Positions 1-11,388 of a stretch of 64,000 bases of DNA are shown here, piece by piece (position 1 is the first letter of the stretch; each line of letters begins with the position of its first letter). The position numbers and the translations under genes were made by a program. The notes beneath the pieces are model-generated. The model was not told where the DNA came from and did not search any database. It saw nothing but the letters and a program-made list of their open reading frames with translations. Origin of the DNA: Portulaca oleracea. Taxonomy: Eukaryota > Streptophyta > Magnoliopsida > Caryophyllales > Portulacaceae. Location: NCBI GenBank assembly GCA_029582165.1, contig CM055871.1, positions 2,487,501-2,551,500 on the forward strand, written 5' to 3'.

Positions 1-540
1 GCTAAGAATCTCATCTTAAACTTGTTAAGGCGACTAATATTTATACAATTCTATACTCAAAGTATGAATTCTGATTCATGTTACGTAGTGTACGTTGAGT
101 CTGAATTCGAACACATGTTATATACCTAGTGTCATCATGATTCAGTCTCATCCTACCCGCTACTTAAGCGTTAGCAAAACTATGAGTGCTGGGATAAAAA
201 TGCCACTAAAATTTCCTAAATAGTCAAAATTGTCATTATTGTTTTCAAAATGTCAAAACTGTCATTATTGTTTGCAAATTTGTCAAAATTGCCACTATGA
301 CCTGATACAACTGGCTGCTGCCTGTTATTGCAATTTTTGTTTGAAAACTTTTAAAATTAAAAAAGAAAGGGGAAGTTGGAGACTCAGTTCCAGTGGCTGC
401 TGTCTAGATTGCATCCTTGAATCAAAGCTATGGTAATTGTTCAGGGTGAAGAAGAAGATGAACAGGGACAAGAAAAAGACAGAATGGCAGTTGAAATTGT
501 GAAAGGAGAATAAGAAAAAAAAAAGAAATGAGTTCTGAGT

Positions 541-546
<6 letters not shown>

Positions 547-586
<40 letters not shown>
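547..586. repeat. (GA)n microsatellite
   Basis: About 20 uninterrupted GA units lie inside the Pack-MULE-like element, just upstream of the exon-like captured segment. GA tracts are common in plant 5' UTRs, so it may have been captured together with a gene start. Confidence 0.95.
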
Positions 587-587
<1 letters not shown>

Positions 588-694
588 AAGCAGTGTGAGG
601 AACAAAGGAGAGCTTAGGTTTGGAGAAGAAAGGCTATGGGGCACCGCGAGTATAGCTCAAGTATCGCAGAGGCTATGCCGGCGATGGGCGCCTC

Positions 695-772
695 ATGCCC
701 GTCGCATCTCTCTTTGTCGGAGCCCTCGCCACCACCGCCTTCGCCGCCCTCAAGGCCTCCGATATCCACAAG
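695..772 (+). pseudogene. Captured exon-like fragment in the MULE
   Basis: ATG at 695 opens a 26-codon frame beginning MPVASLFVGALATTAFAALK and ending in an AAG codon directly before GTACCC, a possible splice donor. It is GC-rich and alanine-rich, unlike the surrounding AT-rich DNA, and reads like a short hydrophobic N-terminus. An overlapping frame starting at 636 (MGHREYSSS...) is also open, so the reading frame is not certain. I do not recognise the family. It is probably a gene fragment moved by the element rather than a working gene. Confidence 0.35.
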
Positions 773-1236
773 GTACCCCTTTCTTCACTACCTCGTTCGT
801 TTCATCAGTTTTGAGTTTTAGCTTCAAATCTTCTTTGATTAATTGTCCTTCTCCATGGTCAAACAGTATTGTTTGCAATTAGATTTGGGAATCGTGATCT
901 CGGTTATGTGTATTCAACTGTGAGGATACAATTTCTGCTCATTTATAGATCAAAACTTCCTATATGCATGAGGGTGAGGATGAGAGGATGAAGAAGATGA
1001 ATAAAAGGGAGAAGGGAGAAGGGAGAAGACGAAGAGATGAGAAAGAGGAACCAGTCAAATGGGGTGTTTTCTTTGAAAACTTTACCGGCAATTCCAGGTA
1101 ACAAAATGAGGAGAGTGACAATTTTGACAAATTTAGAAATAATAATGTCAGTTTTGACATTTTGGAAACAATAATGGTAATTTTGACTATTTAAGAAATT
1201 TTAGTGCCATTTTTATCACAGCACTCGCAAAACTAT

Positions 1237-3046
1237 CCATGTGACAAGATAGTTAAGCCTGGTGACAGTTAATGGGCCCACATAATTAGGAAAAAGAAAT
1301 ATACCCTTAATATTGTAAGTGAGACAATCTCGTAACTCTTAGATCATATAAACACACTATATGAATTGAGAACTTTAAATATCTCAAAATTGGGTTACAC
1401 GAACGAAAACGCCATATTCTAGTTTAAACACATACACTTTATGATATCATGATTAATTAAGATATGAATCGTCTACAGGCTAATATCATATCTTCAGAAT
1501 GACCTAAACTTATTTTGGCATTCTCATTAATCATTTTCAAATGTCTTGCTTTGTACCGAGTAGTACAATATCATAGCATCACAAAGATAGTATGAACACA
1601 CTCTCTTTACAGCTCTAGGCTAACGAGACCTACAAAAGGAACATTGTTTGCCTTCTATTCAAATTCTGCTTAGTTATTATCCCAACTCAAAATCGGGTGC
1701 ATATAAATTGAGTAACAGCGTGGGCAGTCACAACATATAATTAGAAGATATTCTAAAAATCTATCAACGTATGCATTCCAACACACCTAAGAAATTTCTG
1801 AGGATGCTTTTAATTATTTGTACGAGTAGCACACAATTAAAGTTCTATCATGTATCCCTTATAACAAAAACAAGGGATGACCACCTCTTAAATATTTGAT
1901 CAAGCACATAGGGATCGAAGGAGTTCCCTCCAATCATCCCCTCGTTGGATACTAAGTGGATAGATGAGTCGATTGGTGCTTGCCTCAAGCACTGCACCTT
2001 CCTTCCCTTCTCTCTAGGGTTCGATTAATCCCGGTTGGGCGGGGGGAGAGGGGGGGGGAGGCATTCCTATTTACTAGGATTCGAGATTGTGTTGAATGAA
2101 ATGTTTGGGCTCTATATAGAGCATTGGCATTCCCCTAACCCTGCCCGCTTATGAGGCATGTTGGGTAGTATTCCCCTAACAAAGGGACCGAGCCTACTGG
2201 GTTGGACATTTACCTATAGAAAAAAAAATAATGGATACATGAATTGCGTAGAGAAGAATGATTTTAGCCTTCTGTGTGAACTAAAATAACCATTAATATA
2301 TAAATAAATAATTTATAATTTAGTAGTGGTTTTCAAAAAAAAAAAAGGAAAACTTTTCATATAATAGTAGTAGATATTATAGAGACACTTTATTTACCTA
2401 CCTGTCAGTGGCCATGATAATGGAAACCATAGAAAATTTCTTTTTCAGTATGTTATAAGGAATGTAGGTATCCTTAATTGTTCCAACTCTTACGGAAATT
2501 CCTTTCAAACTATACTTGTCTAAATTTTTTGGCAGATTTCCAACAATAATTGCATGGTTATTCCTAAGGTGTGGTTGATTTCCTCACGTATCCCCACTCC
2601 TTCTCTGTCTAGTTTCTCTCTCCATTAGAGTCTTCATTCAGTGGATGTTGCTTTGAATGGAGTATTTGTACCTTTTGAAATACGTATAAACATAGTAAGT
2701 TCACTTAGTAAAGAAAGATCAACAACATATTCATATGTAAGGAGATCAAAGACAAATTAAGCTTTAACAAAGAAACCATTTTATCTGATATTTATGTCCC
2801 GACTCAAAGAGGGATAAAATTGAGTCTCCCCTCTTTTGAATCTTGTCTTTTACCTTTCAAGATGTGTAACAAATAATTACCATGAGTTACCTCACTCCTT
2901 GAGAAACAAGGAGGTTGCCTATCTCAAACAATATATTCGTATATCTAAGGTGCTTTTAAATAATTGAATCTATCATTGTTCTCATGTTATATACAATCGA
3001 GACGCTCTACAAATTAAATTACACAAAGAGTAAGCCTAACTAGTAA
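1237..3046. other. Intergenic DNA 3' of SIG1
   Basis: No coding region could be supported. At 1917-2215 there is a GC-richer, G-tract-bearing block containing a GGTTCGATT motif that resembles a Pol III B box. It could be a worn SINE or tRNA-derived repeat, but no clear A box, tail or duplication was found. Confidence 0.5.
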
Positions 3047-4380
3047 CTATTGTTTTACTAACAAGGCTTCCATTCTCCTCTTTCTTGCACCATTCTTTAA
3101 TTTCTCAAGAGCAACCAGTCCAACCTGTCGAACTCTTTCCCTTGACAAACCAATCCTGTAATTAACAAAAAAGAATGCCATGCAAAGTTAGGATAAACAT
3201 TAGTGTGAACAAACATATTTAAACATTTAAAAAAACAAAGACAGCAAACATTAATTATTTTTAGTATTTGGTATTAGTTTTATATCAGTCTATCTCGATG
3301 ATTACATTGATTTATTTGTATTTCAAAACATTCAATATTGTATCATTAGTTTAGAAATAATATTTTTATTGTGGCTCAATTTGAAGGTATTAAGTCCATA
3401 ATAATTTTAGTTTTAAAATTATGTGACATTCCCAACTCTAAACCTATTTTCATTGTCGGATATCGCGATTGTTTCTCAGGCACAATAATTTTGTTTAAGG
3501 TATTAAATAGATATTTTTTTTTGGTTTCTTTTTTCTTTGCATAAAATTTCCCCAGCAAACCCAACCAAACACTACCAACCTTATATTCCTTTGTAACAGA
3601 AGTTACAGAACAATATTCACTGCCACTAAATTCACAAATTTTAGTATCATTATGTTTTCTATACTACGTGGAATTAACTTTTAAAAATTTGTGAAGTTAA
3701 TAGCCTTTCATTAGATTAGTAATGTATCATTCTTTCATAACAATATGATCTAATAATTTTTAAAAATATATTAACCAAAAAATTGTCAAATTAAACTATT
3801 GGAAATTGTAGAAAATTTTAAAAAAAAAACAAATATCAAGGGATGATGATATGTACATGTCTTACACTAAGGTTGTGTTCGGCAGTAGCGTTTGGGTTAG
3901 CGTTTAGCGTTTTGATCAAGTCAAAACTCTAATTGCGTAAATATTAGTGTTCGGTAAGCTAGTGTTTTGAGGAGCGTTTAGCGTTTTAAGAAGCGTTTTG
4001 TGAAACGGTAATAAAGTTAACGTTTAGCGTTTGGGGTATAGCATTTCATATTTTTCGGTCAAAAAATACCCTTTGAGAATTTTATCTTCAAAATTATTCA
4101 TATCATTTTATGTCAATTCACATTAATCTGTTAATTCAACCGCTAAATTTACCGAATACAATTTTCATTTGAACAGTCATCCGCTACTTAAACCGCTATC
4201 CACTGCTCAAACTGATATCCGCTACATAAACTTCTATCCGCTACCTAAAACACTAATTTTGCCGAACAGGGCCTAAGACATTTTTCTAAGTGTCTTCTTT
4301 TCTTCAAATTACTATTTATAATGATTTTTGACATCAATTGTTTAGTATTTATGGTTATTTATCAATTATAAAGGGTTAAG

Positions 4381-4450
<70 letters not shown>

Positions 4451-7400
4451 CTCTAATTGAATCAACCTCATACGTTAAAAATATTTTTTACATGTTCTAT
4501 AAAATTTAAAAACTATGGATGAAACTATAATTTTATACAATTTGTATAGTATTTTTTTTATAGAAAATTTATATTTAGTGTTACATTTATAGGATTCAAT
4601 TATATAACTTTTGTTCAATTTAATATATAATAATACAGTCTTATATTAAAGCAATACATTAATAAGTATTCTGTTCCAAAATTTATTTATTTATTTGTCA
4701 AGAAAACTATGTAGTATGTTAACATTTGAGAAAAATAAGAAAATTGTGGAGTATGCTTGAACATTTTTGTCAAGAATTCATTAGGTGATTTCGTTAATTC
4801 AATTTATTTTAAACTTTCCATATTTTCACGTGATCATATTTCATCATATCGGTCTGTCAAGTTAATGGGTAAATCAAATTTATCAATTTTTACCTAAATT
4901 TACCAAAAATTACCAAAAATTATCAAAGTTAAAATACAAAAAGAAAATTAATTTTGATATGGTTAAGATAAATTTAACAAATATTACCAAAATTTAACTT
5001 TTATCCAATTGGTTTTTACCCATGAATTTAACATAAAGTGTAGTTTTAATTTAACTATCCATTTATCAAAAGATTCAACTATCCATTTTGTGTGTTACCA
5101 AAGTTAGTTGGCAACGAGGATTGGAGACAACTCACCTTTTGCTGATTTCTTCCCAAGTGAGGGACTCTTCATCGAGACCATAATAAAGGCGTATTATGTC
5201 TTTCTCCCGCTCCCTCAGCGTCTTGTCGATAAGATTGTTTACTTCGCGCTGCAAACAACATATGAATGCCATCGTTAAAAACAAAGCCCAAAAAATGGTC
5301 CAGCATTTATATTATTTAAGTTGCTTGAACCATTTGGTAGAAAGATTGGTACAAAGAAGCATGCATTTCTCCTTATACACTTCTGAACAGTTCATACCTT
5401 CAGTGTGCATTCATCTACACCATGCCATGGATTGTTCTCTAGGCGATTATCCGCAATGTACTGTTTGAAGCAAGGGTAAATCCATGAGTGATAAATCACC
5501 ATGAAAGGTGGTTAAAAAAAAAATACAATTGAAGAACATAAGGAGTTAAGGGATTAAATTATCACCAAACTATCTTAAAATGTCAAAAATAGCATCGAAG
5601 ACTTTTTTGTTAATTTTATCACTCAACTATCTTAAAATATTAAAAGTAACACTTTGTAACTTTTAATCGGTTCGAGAGGTTATTTGTATTAATCCTTTAT
5701 TTTTACTTCTTCTATTAATACAATTACAACCTCATTATTCCTTTATTTTATTTTAGTTTCACCATGAAAAAGGAAATAAAAAGATAGGGAAGAGGAATGA
5801 CGAGGAGGGAATGGGGTTGTAAACTTGTAAGTATACTCATAGTAGATTAAAAATAAAAGGAATAATGTAAATAACATCTCCAACAGGTTAAAAGTTTACG
5901 TGTTATTTTTGACATCTTAAGATAGCTCAATGGCAAAAACAACAAAAAAAAAGCTTGCGGCGTTATTTTTGACATATTAAGATAGTTCAATGGTAATTTA
6001 ATGGTTGAACTCTAGAGTCCACTCATGTGAGTTACATGATTCCTCTTGCTCAAAATACTTACACTGTGATAAGTCTCTCCTGGTAGCCCATTCAGTGAGG
6101 GGAAGGCTTCCCTGTCCAGTGACAACACAGATCTTACTGCCTACAGAATTTAAACAGAACCAATGTAAGGTAATTCAGCACATATTAAGTTGGGACTAAA
6201 TAAAAGTAAAAGTTAGTATGTTCTTTGTTTTTACCTCAGTTGCATTCTTGATTTTCTTATGAGACATATTCAAGGATTCAGCTATCCTCTGTAGGGGACA
6301 AAAGGGCATTATGTCTATCAGTACAATGTATTGTGCAATGCAGTTAGCAAATGAAATGAATTTCAGTCATTAAACTGTTACACAATAGAGTTATGATCGA
6401 CAGTCTCGAATCAATTTATTTGCCTCCAAGAGCCAGGCAAATTGGATCAACAATCTGACAACATTGATACATTGTTGATATATAACTCGGTTAATGACAG
6501 TAAGGCAATAGAGCTTACATCAAGAGATGGAGTTATCCCCTTCTCTTCTAGTCTGTTTTTTGCATTGCGAATCAAACTTAGCCGTTCGTGCAGATGAGTT
6601 GGCAGCCTTAGAGTTCTTGAATTTTCCACTAATGCTCTTGACACGCCCTGCAGAAGAAACCCAAAAACATATTACAAACATGAGGGAGAGGAAAAGATGA
6701 TTAGTACAAAATCAACACAATGAAATAAGCATTCATATGCCTCAGATCAACAGGCGGGTCTATTAACAGCATATAAATAATATGAATGGCTTGCTTACTT
6801 GACGTATCCACCAGTAGACGTAAGTTGAAATTTTGAAGCCTTTGGAGGAATCAAACTTCTCAATTCCCCGAAGCAGTCCAATGAGTCCACCCTACATTAA
6901 ATTTCCATTCATTTTCAGTACGAGTTAAGAGTACGCGATGCCAAATGGGTAAAACGATATGTATTTTTCCCTTTCTTTAATTAGGGTGGGAGATCTTAAG
7001 CTCAAAGGATGTCACCTGTATGAGATCAGCCATGTCGGCACCCATGTTCTCATATCTCTGAGCAATTGACATGACCAAGCGCACATTGCTCATAGCTAAC
7101 TTCTCTCTTGCAAGAGTGCACTCTATCAATTTGGACCTCAGTTCAACACGGGTCATCTTTAAAGACTTTGCAAGTTGCTCATCAGAAGGTTCACTCCCAA
7201 GTCTCTCCTTCAACCTGAAAATGCACAGATGGTTAAGTCTTTACATAATGACTTAGGACAACGATTATGCAGGCAGCAGCACACATCTGTGGAAACTGGA
7301 TTATGTTCCCAGCAGCTCCATATTCCTGTATCCTTGGAATGCGTTTTATGAGCATATGTGTCTAAAACTATACATTGGGAGTTCTGGGAGTATACTGACA

Positions 7401-8088
7401 CATCTGTATGAAGTTAAGTTAATTACCTTGATCGATGCTCGTCCAAGGAGAGACCAACTTTTATCTTCTGAGACAAGCTGACAACCTGGGCATGAGTCAG
7501 AAGTTCATCGCTCGTGACCCCCCTCACATACCCAACCAAACGATTCTGAAGCAGCTCCGGGCTGACAGTAGCAGCCCCAGGAGGTCTCTCTGCCTCACTT
7601 CGCTTTCTGCTCTGAGTTCTCCTCTTGGTGTTTATCCTGCGTATCCTCGCAGACATCCCTGATGATATAACACCCAATTCATCATTTCGTGCATTCGCTG
7701 ACCTTGACAAACCAGAAACAAGAGTGTGTTCGACGGACAGTTCCAACTGCTTTTCCAACATAGACTTCTGAAGCAAGAGCAACGCCTCCACAGACGTTTC
7801 TTGGTCCAGAGTTTCCTCTTCTGATGCATGTGTCCATGTCGGAGGGGTGACAGATTCTCTAACAGCCCTTATGGATGAATCTGAATGCCCACCGGAGTGA
7901 AAACTGGCTGTGTAATTGGATGTCTTCTTTGCCATGACAATCACACAAGTTTTTGTCGAAACAGCAGTCTGATGTGGTTCAGTACTCCCATAGTTAGAGA
8001 TGAGTTTTTCGGTGAGGTCAGAGTAATGGAAAGAGGAACTCAAAAGGCGTTTCCCAGGACTAAGCCCAACGACAGCAGCTGTGGCCAT
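3047..8088 (-). CDS. SIG1: Plastid RNA polymerase sigma factor SIG1 (SigA type)
   Basis: Nuclear-encoded sigma-70 factor that directs the plastid-encoded RNA polymerase to promoters. Coding exons, in gene order: 8088-7427, 7214-7016, 6891-6799, 6647-6519, 6288-6235, 6140-6063, 5460-5398, 5248-5136, 3155-3047. All have GT..AG junctions and phases agree, giving 1500 nt (499 aa), close to the roughly 500 aa of plant SIG1. The N-terminus ([20 protein letters not shown]) is a chloroplast transit peptide that closely resembles Arabidopsis SIG1 as I recall it. Conserved regions follow in order: region 1.2 ([11 protein letters not shown]), region 2 ([18 protein letters not shown], then [15 protein letters not shown]), region 3 ([16 protein letters not shown]), and region 4 with the helix-turn-helix ([20 protein letters not shown]). 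An adjacent upstream ATG at 8091 is possible; 8088 was chosen because it matches family N-termini. A 5' UTR exon lies upstream. The last intron (3156-5135) carries a Tourist MITE and an AT repeat. Confidence 0.96.
3871..4273. mobile_element. Tourist-like (PIF/Harbinger) MITE in the last SIG1 intron
   Basis: Termini GGTTGTGTTCGGCA and, on the opposite strand, GGCCCTGTTCGGCA form a TIR. TAA flanks both sides (3868-3870 and 4274-4276), the 3-bp target typical of PIF/Harbinger. The interior contains imperfect repeats of AGCGTTTAGCGTTT on the left and GATATCCGCTAC on the right. No coding capacity. Confidence 0.72.
4384..4446. repeat. (AT)n microsatellite
   Basis: About 31 AT units within the long last intron of SIG1. 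Confidence 0.97.
4858..5032. repeat. AT-rich dispersed repeat, copy 1
   Basis: An AT-rich block with recurring TTTACCAAAAATTA words. It matches, in inverted orientation, the block at 9728-9950 on the far side of SIG1. Shared edge words include ATGGGTA and TACCCAT. It is probably a degenerate MITE family; no target duplication is clear. Confidence 0.45.
5554..6001. mobile_element. MITE-like element in SIG1 intron 7
   Basis: The left end (TAAATTATCACCAAACTATC) is an imperfect inverted copy of the right end (TTAAATTACCATTGAACTATC read on the minus strand), with similarity over about 40 bp through TGTCAAAAATA. The right terminal segment is present twice (about 5900-5940 and 5960-6000). It lies between exons 7 and 8. 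Superfamily not assignable. Confidence 0.55.
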
Positions 8089-9180
8089 CATTAGCCTGAA
8101 CATGCAACACGATCAGATCGACATGGATTGATTCTACAACTCCAAACCTCAAAGTGAGGGAGTCACTTTGTCCACGGATTATACTCTTCCACAATCTGCC
8201 CCACATTCCTGATTTGTTAGCCTTCTACTATCACAACACTTCATTTTTGCCTTAAAGTTTCTATATGTTTTTAGGATGTAAAACAAGCAGACAAACAGAA
8301 TTGCAGAGCTCAATAATTGCCACATATGTAGGATACAAGAACCCATCTATGTACTGACTCTGAAAGCAGGTAATGATTAACACATAGTAAAGCTGACCAT
8401 TAAGCTACAGAGCTAGCGGTGAACATAGTTACCGAGAAAACTACATATGCCTGCGGCCTGCATTCCGGGAACAAACATTCCGAAGTCAAAACTAGACTAA
8501 ATTTGTGTAAAAATTAGTGACCCGAGTTCGAGCACTAATGACCCGAGAAGCGTTCCTGGTAACTAAGGTCTTAGGTTCAATCCCCCTGTTGTATGCTGCT
8601 AGCTCTTAAATCATCATACTTGAAGCATCACACCTTATATATGGTCTGTTTTCACCTTGTTAGAGTATAAAACCATCATTGGATGCTTTAACCATCCATT
8701 TAAGTTTTTCGTTGAGATAGTTTCATATAACTTTGAGCAAAAGTTTTCGGGTTTGAATATCAACACCCCATGTTTATTTATGCAGGATAAAGGTGACTTT
8801 GCAGCATTTACGCTTCAAGCTCAAACGGTATTCTCATAATAATTGCATGTTCAACCATCACGCTTCAAACCCAAAGGTTGCAAACCGCCTTCTAGTCTCT
8901 CTTTGTTTTTAATTTGGAGACACCAACAACAAAAACCACAGAGGAATTTGTCCTTAAAAAAAAAATAAACAACATTTCTCAAGAAGATATGCTATGCAGG
9001 AAATGAGTAGCAACGAATAAACATAAAAATAGATGTTTTCAATCATTGGCAAACAGTTTTTCATAGAAAACAATCAGTTTACCCACCGACGAAACACACC
9101 ATCATATGGCATACAATCATCTGTAGAAAGGCAATGTCATTGCAACCCATGTTGTTGAAATCAAAGGGGAGATTGCGTAC

Positions 9181-9410
9181 CTTCACGAGTTTCTGGATTC
9201 AGCAAGAATGATGAATTCAGCTGACAAGCAATCGAAGGAAGCGAGCAAGCAAGCCAGAGAGAGAAATACAGAGTGAGGCCTTGGTGTTTGGTTTTCTACA
9301 GTTTCCTGATCATGTATAAATCTAAAAGGGAGAATTTCTGATATAAGTGGCAGGCCCCTATTGGCTGAACAGGATATAAGTCCCTGTGATGAGTGGTGCA
9401 GAGCCAAGCC
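9181..9410 (-). other. SIG1: SIG1 5' UTR exon
   Basis: The minus strand has a clean donor (CGTGAAG followed by GTACGC) with the exon ending at 9181. It pairs with the acceptor TTCAG at 8096, which opens exon 2 seven bases before the tandem ATGs, so intron 1 (9180-8096) lies wholly in the 5' UTR. The upstream limit is an estimate based on a TATA-like box near 9444. Intron 1 has no ORF or repeat that I can name. Confidence 0.6.
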
Positions 9411-9435
9411 ATTTTGCACCCTCACCAGATCTTTT

Positions 9436-9446
9436 TATTATATAAA
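9436..9446 (-). promoter_or_regulatory. Candidate TATA box of SIG1
   Basis: The minus strand reads TTTTATATAATA here, about 30 nt before the estimated 5' end of the UTR exon. The call rests on position and composition alone. Confidence 0.35.
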
Positions 9447-9727
9447 ATTCCCCCATTACCTGCGGCGAATGTCCATCACTAGTATAGTAGTATGTATATT
9501 GTAACATTTCATCAATATATATACTTGGCTTCTATTTGTTGACGTATATTTTATTTAAAAAAATTCTCTCAGTAGAGTCTGAATTTGAAACTCAACAATT
9601 GTTTGTTCCTAATTTACTAGGAGTATTCCTCAAAAAAAAAAAAAAAAATTACTAGGAGTATCCGAGTATGTTGCGCGGATTTGAATTTATGGATAAGACT
9701 ATAGAACCAATAATTTAATAGACTAAT

Positions 9728-9950
9728 ATATCAAATTTATGGGTAGAAAATAGTTGGGTAAAAGTTAAATGTTAGTAATTATTGGTAATTTTTTATAACT
9801 TTTGGTAAATTTTGACAATTTTTGGTAAATTTATGCTAATTTATCAAAATTAAATTTTTTTTATTTTTTAACTTTAATAAATTTTGATAAATTTAAACAA
9901 AAATTGATAAATTTTGATAAACTGAAATTATGCATGAATTTGACATGCCC
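9728..9950. repeat. AT-rich dispersed repeat, copy 2
   Basis: Inverted relative to the copy at 4858-5032, with the same TTTGGTAAATTT words on the opposite strand. It lies upstream of the SIG1 promoter. No coding capacity. Confidence 0.45.
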
Positions 9951-10550
9951 TAAGCAAATATATGAGCATATAATCATTCCTCCAATCGTTATTCTTATTC
10001 ATCTTCAACAGAACTTGTTGTTTCATATTGTAGCTAAAATCACCAACCTCGAGATATATAAATAGGTAACAAAATCTTGGAACCAAGAATACTATCTTAT
10101 TTTTAATAAAAGATATTGTAGGAATCTAAATGTTTAAATTATTTTACCCAATTTAAACACGAGTTTTTTGAATTAGGACAAAAATTTAGGAATTAAAGAA
10201 ATATATGGTCCGACAAAATAAATATGGCAGCAAGTAGTAGCTAATAACCCGTTAGTATCTAGAATATATTCATACAATATAGTTTGGATATACTTTATTA
10301 TGTATGATTTTAATTTGAATATATGAATTATATTTTATTATACATTATTAAAGTTAGATGTTCCTGGCCTATTAAAGTGAAAATCAAAAGTATCAAAGAG
10401 GTCATAGCCCAATTAACAACCACCTTCATCTTCCAACCTCCCCACCAAGGATTAGTTATTGGTAGAAGCAAAAAAAAAAAGTACAAAGCAAAAGTGCACA
10501 TACTATAGTCCATGGATAAGTTTATTAGTCATTCATAGATATGTTGTATC

Positions 10551-11380
10551 TAGACCTGTCAATACGGGCGGGCGGGCGGGTTACGGGTCGGTCGTATATC
10601 GGGTTCAGGTAAATACGGGTCGGGTGTATTTCAGGTTCGGGTGTATTGGAGTCGAGTTTACTGTCATGACCGCCTCTTTTTCGATCACTTACAACTAATA
10701 AAATTGATTATAATTGCTCAAAGACACTTGTGTAATGTACCATTCCATTCCAAGTTCGACCACCACGATATGTCATAGTTGTATAGACATATTACTATAC
10801 ACCCAAGGGACAAAATTTGGCAATCTTCAAGTCTACAAGTATTATGCGGTTTACGTCAACAATCCACGAATAACAGTACTTATGAAATATATAGGGTTTT
10901 GGGAATCTAATGTACTGAACTTTTAGTGTATTGGACAATAATGCACTGAACTTTGACCTTTGACAATAATACACTATTTTACTGAAAGAGAGGAGAGCGG
11001 CGAGATTGCAGGAGTTAAAGGGTTCACTGAAAAAGTGAGCGAGTGAGTGACAGTGTTAGGGTTTTGTTTTGATCATTTGTTATTTGATTATTTCATTTGT
11101 ATGTCTTTCTCTACGCATAACTTTCCAAAGCCACACAATATTTTACTTTTGGGCCTCAACTTTCATGAAATGGGCCCATTTTTTTGCACAAGGCCAAAGT
11201 AGATAAAACACTTAAAATTAAAGTGTCTGACCCAATGGGTCAACCCAAACCTGACCCGACCTGACCCGTTTTTTACCGGGTTATTTGGGTTGGGTCATTT
11301 TCGAGTCCCGGGTCGAAATTTCGTGTTCAAAACCCATTTTTGCCGGTCGGTTTGGGTCGGGTCGAGAATTGCCACGTCTA
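10551..11380. mobile_element. Non-autonomous hAT-type element
   Basis: Ends TAGACCTGTCAA and, on the opposite strand, TAGACGTGGCAA form the TIR. A perfect 8-bp direct repeat, GTTGTATC, flanks it at 10543-10550 and 11381-11388, as expected for hAT. Both sub-ends are rich in CGGGT/ACCCG words, a known habit of plant hAT MITEs. No transposase is visible in the 830 bp. Confidence 0.82.
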
Positions 11381-11388
11381 GTTGTATC

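Larger units (their letters stand above)
184..1226. mobile_element. Non-autonomous MULE, Pack-MULE-like
   Basis: The ends form inverted repeats of about 105 bp. The left end opens GAGTGCTGGGATAAAAATG, and the right end on the other strand opens GAGTGCTGTGATAAAAATG. A perfect 10-bp direct repeat, GCAAAACTAT, flanks the element at 174-183 and 1227-1236. Long TIRs with a 9-11 bp duplication are the Mutator hallmark (family knowledge). There is no transposase. The interior holds a GA microsatellite and a GC-rich stretch (about 640-775) that looks like captured gene sequence. Pack-MULE is an inference because no parent gene was searched for. Confidence 0.82.

Noticed and set aside
441..644. Minus-strand ORF with a Ser-Leu run
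   Set aside because: It is a translation of the (GA)n microsatellite, not a protein.
7071..7256. Plus-strand ORFs over SIG1 exons
   Set aside because: They overlap minus-strand exons whose splice phases and sigma motifs are conclusive.
8500..8600. Possible SINE (GTTCGAGC and GGTTCAATCCCC words)
   Set aside because: A B-box-like word is present but the A box, spacing and tail were not convincing.
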